Source: Candidatus Zixiibacteriota bacterium
Lineage (GTDB): Bacteria; Zixibacteria; MSB-5A5; GN15; PGXB01
Direction: 5' to 3'
Assembly (NCBI GenBank): GCA_026397495.1
Contig: JAPLUS010000207.1
Location: 1 to 5,883 of the forward strand
DNA length: 5,883 nucleotides
The notes under the pieces are model-generated. The model did not search any database and was not told the origin of the DNA. It worked only from the letters and a program-made list of their open reading frames with translations. The position numbers and the translations under genes are program-made. How positions within the stretch are numbered: position 1 is the first letter of the stretch; every line of letters starts with the position of its first letter. Below are positions 1 through 5,624 of the stretch, in pieces.

Positions 1-81
1 ATGATTAATGTGGCAGAACCACAAGACTTCGTCGGGGGTTTGAGCCCTACAAGATTTCCTACCAAGTCACAAAGCATTTTC
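1..81. other. Left flank without an identifiable gene
   Basis: A frame open from base 1 runs about 50 codons to a TAG near 151-153. Its second half reads straight through the terminal repeat of the MITE-like element that follows. There is no recognisable motif, and no ribosome binding site can be assessed because the window begins at its ATG. It could be the tail of something to the left or chance; I do not call it a gene. Confidence 0.4.
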
Positions 82-327
82 GGGCAGACTAAAGGGCTTG
101 TTGAAAAAGTCTCAAGAAAAGGAAAAACACACTTCCGGAAAAAATGTTATTAGTATTGTCATCCTGAACTTGATTCAGGATCCAGAAAACGGAAATATAA
201 GTGCAAATCAGTTACTACTTTCTGGATTCTGGCTTTCGCCAGAATGACAGGTCGGGTGTCATCATTGGTCATGATGGAGGCACATTGCCATAACATCCAC
301 TTCTTCAACACTCCCTAAAGTCTGCCG
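82..327. repeat. MITE-like non-autonomous element with imperfect terminal inverted repeats
   Basis: The ends, 82-110 and 299-327, are imperfect inverted repeats. Aligned as reverse complements they match at 23 of the inner 28 positions, sharing GGCAGACT, AGGG and TGTTGAA blocks. The roughly 190 bp between them carry no coding frame and are built of nested palindromes (see 158-248). Size, terminal repeats and lack of coding capacity fit a miniature inverted-repeat element or a large REP/BIME-type repeat. I see no clear target-site duplication. The mobilising transposase is not in the window, and the copy number elsewhere in the genome is unknown. Confidence 0.6.
158..248. repeat. Nested palindromic core of the MITE-like element
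   Basis: Several perfect pairings stack here. TCCTGAA (162-168) pairs with TTCAGGA (174-180) around a 5-nt loop. ATTCTGGC (226-233) pairs with GCCAGAAT (238-245) around a 4-nt loop. TCCAGAAA (181-188) pairs with TTTCTGGA (219-226), and GTCAT (158-162) pairs with ATGAC (244-248). Together they allow a cruciform or multi-branched RNA fold. The GTCATCCTGAA...TTCAGGATCCAGAA style is common among dispersed bacterial intergenic repeats. It is probably part of the mobile repeat, not a dedicated regulatory RNA. Confidence 0.65.
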
Positions 328-363
328 CGTACAAATATCATCAAGAAAAAATAAAATATTATT

Positions 364-406
364 GTCGAAACCCCACAAACGGGCGGGCAGGCGCAGGGGT
401 TTCGAC
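364..406. repeat. Perfect 11-bp inverted repeat with GC-rich loop
   Basis: GTCGAAACCCC at 364-374 is the exact reverse complement of GGGGTTTCGAC at 396-406, around a 21-nt loop rich in GGGC. Read on the minus strand the hairpin is followed by an AT-rich run with a T6 tract. It could therefore end minus-strand transcription, but no minus-strand gene ends here. A dispersed extragenic palindrome is the simpler reading. Confidence 0.6.
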
Positions 407-431
407 CTATCCTGTCTACTTAAAAAAATGA

Positions 432-459
432 TTGACCACAGACTTCTTCTTTATATATT
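432..459 (+). promoter_or_regulatory. Candidate sigma70-type promoter for the glycosyltransferase gene
   Basis: TTGACC (432-437, five of six matches to TTGACA) and TATATT (454-459, five of six to TATAAT) are separated by 16 bp in AT-rich DNA. Transcription would start near 466 and leave a leader of about 270 nt before the GTG at 737, with two strong hairpins inside it. It is the best promoter-like match I noticed upstream of the gene. The consensus is inferred from general bacterial promoters and has not been tested for this lineage. Confidence 0.45.
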
Positions 460-616
460 AAACTTCAATTATACGCAATCAGGGTGGGGGACACTTAAAG
501 CCAGCGGCATTCTATTATATTGCAGCAGAAAATGATTATATTCATAATAATCCGGCCCCGAAAAAACGGGTAGATGTGAAGAGACTTGATGAAAAACTCC
601 TTGTCTTCGACTTGCG

Positions 617-648
617 CCGTCGGTCCGCCGCGGCGGATTTCCCGACGG
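617..648. repeat. GC-rich hairpin with 14-bp perfect palindrome at its tip
   Basis: CCGTCGG (617-623) pairs with CCGACGG (642-648). Between them lies the perfect palindrome TCCGCCGCGGCGGA (624-637), leaving a TTTC bulge (638-641). It forms a long, very stable stem in DNA or RNA. As there is no T-tract after it, it does not look like an intrinsic terminator. It could be an extragenic palindrome or a leader structure. Confidence 0.6.
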
Positions 649-661
649 AGCATTCTGCAGT

Positions 662-690
662 CAGTCAGTCCGCCGTGTGTGGACTGACTG
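662..690. repeat. Perfect 10-bp inverted repeat overlapping a possible early GTG start
   Basis: CAGTCAGTCC (662-671) and GGACTGACTG (681-690) are exact reverse complements around a 9-nt loop. The most upstream in-frame GTG of the membrane protein (677) lies in this loop with no Shine-Dalgarno sequence before it. This is one reason for preferring the later GTG at 737. The left arm contains CAGT in tandem. Confidence 0.6.
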
Positions 691-736
691 CGCGAGGGAA
701 AGTCCCACAATTGGTATCAGAAATATTGGAATTAAC

Positions 737-2407
737 GTGCGAAATAATAGGTTCGAAACCATTCTGAGAACAAAACTTCCCTTGGCCTTAGCAACTCTGC
801 TTATTCTCATATTCACTTCTCTTCTGCTATATTTCAGTCTAAACCGCAATGACAAAAGACTTATCTATGCCATAGATGATCCATATATTCATATGGCAAT
901 AGGGAAAAATCTCATTCACCACGCCGTCTGGGGCGTAACTCCATATGAATTCAGTTCCTCCTCTTCGTCGCCGCTCTGGACTTTCCTGATTGCCTTTTTC
1001 TTTCTTTTTATTGGCATCAAGGAGAGTATTCCGTTTCTCTTAAACCTCTTTGCCGCAGTCTCACTGTTATATATAGTTGACCATTATCTGATTAAACTGG
1101 GAATGTCACCCCCATTTCGTACTGGTATATTGTCTGGAATGATTCTCCTCGCTCCACTGCCGCCCTTAATCTTCACTGGCATGGAACCAATCTTACAGAT
1201 GGTATTGGTTATTCCCTTCATATTTCTATCCTCTGAAATCCTTTCTAAAGAGCATAAGCCTGTTGTTTCCAGAGTCAATTTTATTCTCTTCTCCTTATCC
1301 GCCTTGTTATCAATGGTTCGTTTTGAATCACTGTTTCTTATTTTCATTGCCGTAGTCTTATTCTATCTGCGGGGAAGGAAAAAGTATGCCGCGGTTCTGC
1401 TTTTATCAGGATTAGGTCCGGCCTTGGTTTACGGCATCATATCCGTTGTCAATGGATGGTATATCCTTCCCAACCCGGTCCTGCTCAAAGCCAATATTCG
1501 CGGTCTGGAAGGCTGGGGCGGGTTTCTTAATCTGTTGGGCTGGGCCGGGCTGAAACAGATGTGGTATACTCCTCATCTTTTTTTTCTCTGGGCAACCGGT
1601 CTGTTTATTTATATCAGCAATCTCAAAAAAGGTTTCTGGGAGAAAAGCCGGTTGTCGTTTTTTCTCTGGATGTGTACTGTTGCGCTTCATATGCAATTTG
1701 CTCGAACTGGATGGTTTTTCCGGTATGAATCATATCTGGTCGTATCCGGCCTCCTGATACTTATACCTTCACTTCGGGACATTTTTGGACCGGCCTGCTG
1801 GAAGGAATCGCCTCGCCTCGGGAAAATAATGCTCAATTTCCTAATTGCCATCACACTCATACTCAGTATGGCATTTCTCGGAATGCGGAGTTTTGATGCT
1901 TTCAGATGGACTCCTCTGGCAACTTCCAACATCTATCAACAGCAATACCAGATGGGGCAATTTCTGAAGGAGTTTTATGATGGCAAGCCTGTCGCCGCCA
2001 ATGACATCGGTGCCATATGCTTTCTGAGTGACGTTAACTGCCTTGACCTCTGGGGTGCCGCTAATATGGAGGTGGCACGGCTGAAGAAAGATAACCGTTT
2101 GGATTTAGCCCAAATCCGGAGGATTACCATGGAAAGGGAAGTGCAGATCGCTGTGATTTACGACGACTGGTTTATGAAGGATGGAGAAAGAAAAATACCA
2201 CTTGAATGGCTCAAAGTGGGCGTATGGACGATTAAGAACAATATAGTCTGCGGAGGCGACTCGGTCAGTTTTTATGCAGTTGATTCTACCTCAGCAAGCT
2301 CTTTGATACAGAATCTCCAGCGCTATTCGCCTCGTTTGCCTGCTGGAGTCATTCAAGATGGGACATATTTAGATATGATTTCCATCTGGTCGCCGCGCAA
2401 TCCTTAG
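737..2407 (+). CDS. GT-C fold membrane glycosyltransferase-like protein
   Basis: An integral membrane protein of 556 residues from this GTG; 576 if translation starts at GTG 677. I chose 737 because it has a weak GGA at 728-730 at suitable spacing, whereas 677 sits inside a hairpin loop. There is a membrane helix at 14-35, then an outer loop with Asp-Asp at 47-48 (context YAIDDPYIH) and a Ser6-Pro-Leu-Trp block at 73-81. About ten more hydrophobic segments run to residue ~383, followed by a soluble tail (~388-556) containing NDIGAI (422-427). This layout matches GT-C enzymes of the ArnT/PMT/AftB type, in which the first-loop acidic pair acts in catalysis with a polyprenyl-phosphate sugar donor. 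The tail is probably periplasmic. Sugar and acceptor are unknown. It is likely monocistronic: the next genes are convergent. Confidence 0.72.
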   Translation: MRNNRFETILRTKLPLALATLLILIFTSLLLYFSLNRNDKRLIYAIDDPYIHMAIGKNLIHHAVWGVTPYEFSSSSSSPLWTFLIAFFFLFIGIKESIPFLLNLFAAVSLLYIVDHYLIKLGMSPPFRTGILSGMILLAPLPPLIFTGMEPILQMVLVIPFIFLSSEILSKEHKPVVSRVNFILFSLSALLSMVRFESLFLIFIAVVLFYLRGRKKYAAVLLLSGLGPALVYGIISVVNGWYILPNPVLLKANIRGLEGWGGFLNLLGWAGLKQMWYTPHLFFLWATGLFIYISNLKKGFWEKSRLSFFLWMCTVALHMQFARTGWFFRYESYLVVSGLLILIPSLRDIFGPACWKESPRLGKIMLNFLIAITLILSMAFLGMRSFDAFRWTPLATSNIYQQQYQMGQFLKEFYDGKPVAANDIGAICFLSDVNCLDLWGAANMEVARLKKDNRLDLAQIRRITMEREVQIAVIYDDWFMKDGERKIPLEWLKVGVWTIKNNIVCGGDSVSFYAVDSTSASSLIQNLQRYSPRLPAGVIQDGTYLDMISIWSPRNP

Positions 2408-2534
2408 AGTTGGTTAATTCCCTGATTTAACCCTGTTGCTCTGACTCGGTTGATCTTCCCCCCGATATAACCGTTTAACTTATTGCCGTGGCAGAAACGA
2501 TGAATAATCCCAATTATGCGGGAGTAATTAGAGT
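2408..2534. other. Convergent intergenic spacer
   Basis: This spacer lies between the stop of the membrane protein and the stop of the truncated kinase. The only dyad I see is GGTTAA (2412-2417) against TTAACC (2427-2432), six base pairs without a T-tract. I find no convincing terminator for either direction. The bases next to 2541 take over where homology to the full kinase ends. Confidence 0.5.
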
Positions 2535-3086
2535 CTACCTGGTCGAACCGGTCTTGGTCAGCTTGTCGACCCCCTTGATAGTGGCCAGACCGAAATCAAG
2601 AATCTTGGCCCGGCCATCCTGGTCAATCAGAATATTGGACGGCTTTATGTCGCGATGAACTATTCCGCTCTGATGAGCCTTATTCAGTCCTTCGCAGATT
2701 TGAATAGACAAGTCCGTAATCTTCTCAATAGAATGGTCACGTTGTTTTACAAAATCAGCCAGCGACTCTCCCTCAATATACTCCATAGCAAAAAACGGCC
2801 GACTGTTGAATTCATCGACCTCATAAATGGTGACAATGTTCGGATGGCTCAATTTAGCGGCGGCTTGGGCTTCACGCTTGAACCGAGTCCGGCAGTCAGC
2901 GTCCTGACACAAATGAGGGGAAAGGAACTTGAGCGCAACCTTGCGGTTGAGCTCAATGTCTTCGACCAGATAGACTTCCCCCATCCCACCGGCGCCAATC
3001 TTCTCGATGATCCGGTAGTGGGAAATAAGTGTCCCTTTGGTGAGGGGCACGTGCGTCCGGGTCTTGTCGTCGTCAGGCTGGCTCAC
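2535..3086 (-). CDS. Truncated Ser/Thr protein kinase (N-lobe and catalytic loop only)
   Basis: This 183-residue frame starts at a GTG (3086-3084) that overlaps the TGA of the upstream kinase gene as GTGA, an arrangement typical of translational coupling. It keeps the glycine-rich loop GAGGMGEV (31-38), the Lys of VALKF (53), an Glu in FKREAQ (72), HRDIKPSN (144-151) and DFG (164-166). It ends at a TAG just after KTGST in the activation segment, so the APE motif and most of the C-lobe are missing, as are the TolB-like and TPR parts. A Hanks-type kinase cut here should not fold into an active enzyme. Residues 1-23 differ from the upstream protein; the next ~159 differ at five positions. It is either a decaying copy or a kinase-like regulator. 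Confidence 0.6.
   Translation of the reverse strand: MSQPDDDKTRTHVPLTKGTLISHYRIIEKIGAGGMGEVYLVEDIELNRKVALKFLSPHLCQDADCRTRFKREAQAAAKLSHPNIVTIYEVDEFNSRPFFAMEYIEGESLADFVKQRDHSIEKITDLSIQICEGLNKAHQSGIVHRDIKPSNILIDQDGRAKILDFGLATIKGVDKLTKTGSTR
2542..3020 (-). repeat. Direct repeat copy A (kinase segment in the truncated gene)
   Basis: Aligned by eye with 4812-5290 at a constant offset of 2270 bp, without gaps. I count 20 differences in 479 positions (about 96% identity). Twelve are silent, and nine of the 20 fall within 2649-2670, around the HRD catalytic loop. Homology stops abruptly at both ends: beyond 3020 the N-terminal leader codons are unrelated, and before 2542 the sequence turns into spacer with a stop codon. 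Confidence 0.9.
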
Positions 3087-5362
3087 ACCTCAAAGTGTTC
3101 CCATTCGTTTTTCACTCGTTCCATGAGTTTCTCGAATCCTTCCTCGCCGCGGATGCCATCAAAAAATGGGTTTCGTTCAAGGGACGGATAGTTGATAAAG
3201 CCGCGATTAATGGCATTTTCGAGCCAATCCAATGCTTCCGTTTTTGCGCCAAGTAATGCCATCAGCGCCGCAACATACTGCGACCACTCAGAATCCCTTC
3301 GACATGTTTTGTGAAAATCGGAAGCTATTATTTGCAAGGCCTGCTCTTTGTCTTTCAAGAGGACATATTTCAGCAAGAGGCTGAATTTGGTGAAGAAATT
3401 ACCCGGTGTAATCGCGGCATTCCGCTCAATAATGGGCAAAGTTTCATCTATCTTATTGTTATAGGCGAGGATCAGGGAATAGAAATATCCCCGCAGTGGA
3501 TTATCGGGATCTGATTGATAGGCGATACGAAGCGGCTCCAGTGCGAGCTTGTACTGACCATAATGCAAGTTAAGCCATCCCTTCTGAAAATCCTTTTCAA
3601 TATACAGAGGATCGACCTGCCATGACCTTTCAAATAAGGCAAGGGCCTCGGTATACTTACCAAGGTGCAGGATATAAGTCCCTCCCAGCGCCGCCAACGC
3701 ACTCCCATCGTTGGGATTAATGGCCAAAGCCATCTTGTTATGATGGATCGCCCGCCGAAAATCGCCCCGCGGCCCGCTGTAAATACTGCCGAGGAGGACA
3801 TGAGCCTTTGCCAGATTGGGCTGCAGGGCCAGAGATTTATTCGCAAATTCCTCTGCTTTCTCAATATAATCTTCGTGCCTTGCCCCGATATTGACATAAT
3901 AGTAATAGATCCATGCCATACCGGCATATAGAAAGGCATTATCGCCCATTATGTTGATACCGTTTTGAAGATATTGAAGAGCGCTATCGAGAGCGGGCTC
4001 CGTCCATTTCCTGGATGCATTAATAGCTTTGAGATAGCATTCATAAGCCGCAAAATTGTCAATCGGCCTTTCCGCTATCCTCTGCTTTTCCTCAGGTGTA
4101 AGCATCAGTTTCAGAGCTTCAGCGATCGAGAGTGAGACCTTTTCCTGAATATCGAATATGTCATCAAGAGTCCCGGAATATTTCTCCGCCCAAATATGAG
4201 CATCTTTGCGAGCATCAATAAGCTGGGCTGCAATCCGAAGGTTGTTTCCGGATTTTCTGACACTTCCCTCCAGTATGTACTGAACATTGAGTTCTTGCGC
4301 AATTTCCGGCACCTTCTTCTTGGTTCCCTTGAGTGTCATGGCCGAACTGCGGGAGATTACGCGGAGCGAGCGTGCATTTGAAAGATCGGTTATTATTTCT
4401 TCGGTTAAACCATCGCTGAAATATTCCTGATCAGGATCGCCGCTCAGATTGGAAAAGGGCAGGACTACGATCGATTTTTCTTCCCTTGAAGGTGTAATAA
4501 CAACCTTATTGGGATTCCGCAGATCACCAATCAATTGCTGCGCAGATTGATAACGCAGAGTGCGCTCTTTCTGCAGGGTCTTGACCACAACGGAACTAAT
4601 CGCTGCAGAAATGTCCGACCGATATCTGGATACCGGAGCCGGCTCTTCACTGATGATGGAATAAATCACTGCAGCTTCATGCTCTCCCTTGAAAGGTAAT
4701 TGACCGGTGAGCATCTCATACAGCAAAATTCCCATGGAGAATATATCAGTTCTGCAATCCAGCTCTTCTCCCCGCACCTGTTCCGGAGACATATAATGCA
4801 GAGTGCCCAGTGTCGAACCGGTCTTGGTCAGCTTGTCGAGCCCCTTGATAGTGGCCAGACCGAAATCAAGAATCTTGGCCCGGCCATCCTGGTCAATCAG
4901 AATATTGGACGGCTTTATATCCCGGTGAATTATCCCTGCTTGATGAGCCTTATTCAGTCCTTCGCAGATTTGAATAGACAAGTCTATAATCTTCTCAATA
5001 GAATGGTCACGTTGTTTTACAAAATCAGCCAGCGACTCTCCCTCAATATACTCCATAGCAAAAAACGGTCGACTGTTGAATTCATCGACCTCATAAATGG
5101 TGACAATGTTCGGATGGCTCAATTTAGCGGCGGCTTGGGCTTCACGCTTGAACCGAGCCCGGCAGTCAGCGTCCTGACACAAATGAGGAGAAAGGAACTT
5201 GAGCGCAACCTTACGATTAAGTTCAATGTCTTCGACCAGATAGACTTCCCCCATCCCACCGGCACCAATCTTCTCGATGATCCGGTAGTGCCCGATTCTG
5301 ATGTCTTTCGCAGGCTGAATGTGCGATCGGGTAATGTCGTTTGAGCCGTCTTTTGACGACAT
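3083..5362 (-). CDS. Ser/Thr protein kinase with TolB-like domain and TPR repeats
   Basis: A 759-residue signalling protein. The ATG at 5362 is chosen because GGGGAG (5375-5370) lies 7 nt before it; ATG 5365 and TTG 5368 directly upstream are alternatives. Residues ~26-283 form a PknB-like Hanks kinase, complete in all key motifs: GAGGMGEV (33-40), Lys55, Glu74, HRDIKPSN (146-153), DFG (166-168) and SPE in the APE position (192-194). Residues ~295-418 resemble the TolB-like domain found in adenylate cyclase-type and kinase fusions (start IVVLPFSNLSGD). Residues ~435-748 are helical TPR repeats, clearest at 518-622. There is no membrane segment between kinase and TolB-like parts, so it should be cytoplasmic. 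It probably phosphorylates or scaffolds partners bound by the TPRs; substrates are unknown. The truncated kinase follows with a 4-bp overlap. Confidence 0.9.
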   Translation of the reverse strand: MSSKDGSNDITRSHIQPAKDIRIGHYRIIEKIGAGGMGEVYLVEDIELNRKVALKFLSPHLCQDADCRARFKREAQAAAKLSHPNIVTIYEVDEFNSRPFFAMEYIEGESLADFVKQRDHSIEKIIDLSIQICEGLNKAHQAGIIHRDIKPSNILIDQDGRAKILDFGLATIKGLDKLTKTGSTLGTLHYMSPEQVRGEELDCRTDIFSMGILLYEMLTGQLPFKGEHEAAVIYSIISEEPAPVSRYRSDISAAISSVVVKTLQKERTLRYQSAQQLIGDLRNPNKVVITPSREEKSIVVLPFSNLSGDPDQEYFSDGLTEEIITDLSNARSLRVISRSSAMTLKGTKKKVPEIAQELNVQYILEGSVRKSGNNLRIAAQLIDARKDAHIWAEKYSGTLDDIFDIQEKVSLSIAEALKLMLTPEEKQRIAERPIDNFAAYECYLKAINASRKWTEPALDSALQYLQNGINIMGDNAFLYAGMAWIYYYYVNIGARHEDYIEKAEEFANKSLALQPNLAKAHVLLGSIYSGPRGDFRRAIHHNKMALAINPNDGSALAALGGTYILHLGKYTEALALFERSWQVDPLYIEKDFQKGWLNLHYGQYKLALEPLRIAYQSDPDNPLRGYFYSLILAYNNKIDETLPIIERNAAITPGNFFTKFSLLLKYVLLKDKEQALQIIASDFHKTCRRDSEWSQYVAALMALLGAKTEALDWLENAINRGFINYPSLERNPFFDGIRGEEGFEKLMERVKNEWEHFEV
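4812..5290 (-). repeat. Direct repeat copy B (kinase segment in the full-length gene)
   Basis: This is the partner of 2542-3020. It encodes the kinase from HYRIIEKIG to KTGST in the activation segment, after which this copy continues normally into GTLHYMSPEQ. The two copies are in the same orientation. Recombination between them would delete 2270 bp and leave a single short kinase lacking activation segment, TolB-like domain and TPRs. Confidence 0.9.
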
Positions 5363-5369
5363 CATCAAT

Positions 5370-5375
5370 CTCCCC
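5370..5375 (-). promoter_or_regulatory. Shine-Dalgarno site of the kinase-TPR gene
   Basis: On the minus strand GGGGAG lies at 5375-5370. It is followed by TTG (5368-5366), ATG (5365-5363) and ATG (5362-5360) in one frame. The gaps from the GGAG core are 1, 4 and 7 nt, so the third codon has the most usual spacing. This decides the chosen start. Confidence 0.6.
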
Positions 5376-5383
5376 AGCTTGGG

Positions 5384-5404
5384 CAGATAACTGCCATTTA
5401 TCTG
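5384..5404. promoter_or_regulatory. Perfect 7-bp dyad in the kinase leader
   Basis: CAGATAA (5384-5390) and TTATCTG (5398-5404) are exact reverse complements around a 7-nt spacer, about 20-40 nt upstream of the kinase start and just before its ribosome binding site. The symmetry suits a dimeric repressor operator or a small mRNA hairpin affecting translation. No known consensus is recognised. Confidence 0.4.
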
Positions 5405-5422
5405 ATTTCTTTACAGGGAGAA

Positions 5423-5449
5423 GATATAAGTTATAGATGGAACAGGCAA
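5423..5449 (-). promoter_or_regulatory. Weak promoter candidate for the kinase pair
   Basis: On the minus strand TTGCCT (5449-5444, four of six to TTGACA) and TATATC (5428-5423, four of six to TATAAT) are separated by only 15 bp. An overlapping TATAAC lies just upstream. The spacing is short and the matches modest, but the position about 50 nt before the start codon is sensible. Confidence 0.22.
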
Positions 5450-5465
5450 ATGATTTTGGAAATGT

Positions 5466-5488
5466 CGGCTAACTACGATGAGTAGCCG
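5466..5488. repeat. Short perfect hairpin upstream of the kinase promoter region
   Basis: CGGCTA (5466-5471) pairs with TAGCCG (5483-5488) around an 11-nt loop. There is no adjacent T-tract on either strand, so it is not an obvious terminator. It could be an upstream regulatory dyad or chance. Confidence 0.3.
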
Positions 5489-5547
5489 CACTAAACGAGC
5501 AAAGCTAAAATCAGAGATTATGCCGAGGTTTTTTTATCACTTAAATC

Positions 5548-5578
5548 GCGAGGTGGAGGAATCGAATCCCCGACTCGC
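5548..5578 (-). other. tRNA T-arm-like hairpin, possible attachment-site relic
   Basis: On the minus strand the stretch reads like the 3' end of a tRNA: GGGGA, then TTCGAT, then TCCTC (within 5571-5556), followed by an acceptor-like CACCTCGC. The 5-bp inner stem contains one G-T pair, and an outer GCGAG/CTCGC stem (5574-5578 with 5548-5552) closes it. No anticodon arm, D-arm or matching 5' acceptor strand is present, so it is not a tRNA gene. Integrated elements commonly leave such tRNA 3' fragments as attachment sites. That is inference; no integrase gene is in the window. Confidence 0.35.
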
Positions 5579-5602
5579 AATGCAGGATAAGGGTTTATAC
5601 CG

Positions 5603-5624
5603 TATTGTGACCGAATTGTGACCG
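5603..5624. repeat. 11-bp tandem direct repeat
   Basis: TATTGTGACCG (5603-5613) is followed immediately by AATTGTGACCG (5614-5624); ten of eleven positions agree. It lies 25 bp from the tRNA-like hairpin. It could be arm-type binding sites for a recombinase or the tail of a lost coding sequence. Confidence 0.45.

Larger units (their letters stand above)
460..736 (+). other. Long hairpin-rich leader without a gene
   Basis: I see no protein-coding gene here. The open frames on both strands overlap each other, lack ribosome binding sites and run through the palindromes at 617-690. The stretch probably corresponds to the 5' untranslated leader of the downstream membrane protein if the promoter at 432-459 is real. 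I do not recognise a known riboswitch class. Confidence 0.45.

Noticed and set aside
1..153. Fifty-codon frame from the first base
   Set aside because: Half of it is the terminal repeat and interior of the MITE-like element; no motif, and the start context lies outside the window.
576..767. Small plus-strand frame and the opposing minus-strand frames (495-710, 661-855) in the leader
   Set aside because: They run through the two palindromes, have no ribosome binding site, and show arginine- and serine-rich translations typical of chance frames in GC-rich repeats.
1412..1696. Minus-strand open frames across the glycosyltransferase gene (also 1084-1347 and 1687-1932)
   Set aside because: They are antisense shadows of a gene with clear membrane-protein character and family motifs.
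2412..2432. Terminator between the convergent genes
   Set aside because: The stem is only 6 A/T-rich pairs and no T-tract follows on either strand.
3472..3939. Minus-strand open frame of 155 codons inside the TPR region
   Set aside because: It is a frame-shifted shadow of the TPR part of the full kinase gene, with low-complexity composition and no start signal.
4700..5344. Long plus-strand open frame opposite the kinase, with a near-identical partner at 2655-3191
   Set aside because: Both lie antisense to the duplicated kinase segment. Their similarity is simply that of the repeat, and neither has a ribosome binding site or recognised motif.
5548..5620. Complete tRNA gene on the minus strand
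   Set aside because: Only a T-arm and 3' acceptor-like portion can be drawn; there is no matching 5' acceptor strand, D-arm or anticodon arm.
5603..5624. CRP/FNR-type operator suggested by TTGTGA half-sites
   Set aside because: The two half-sites are direct repeats and not inverted, so they do not form the palindrome this regulator family needs.
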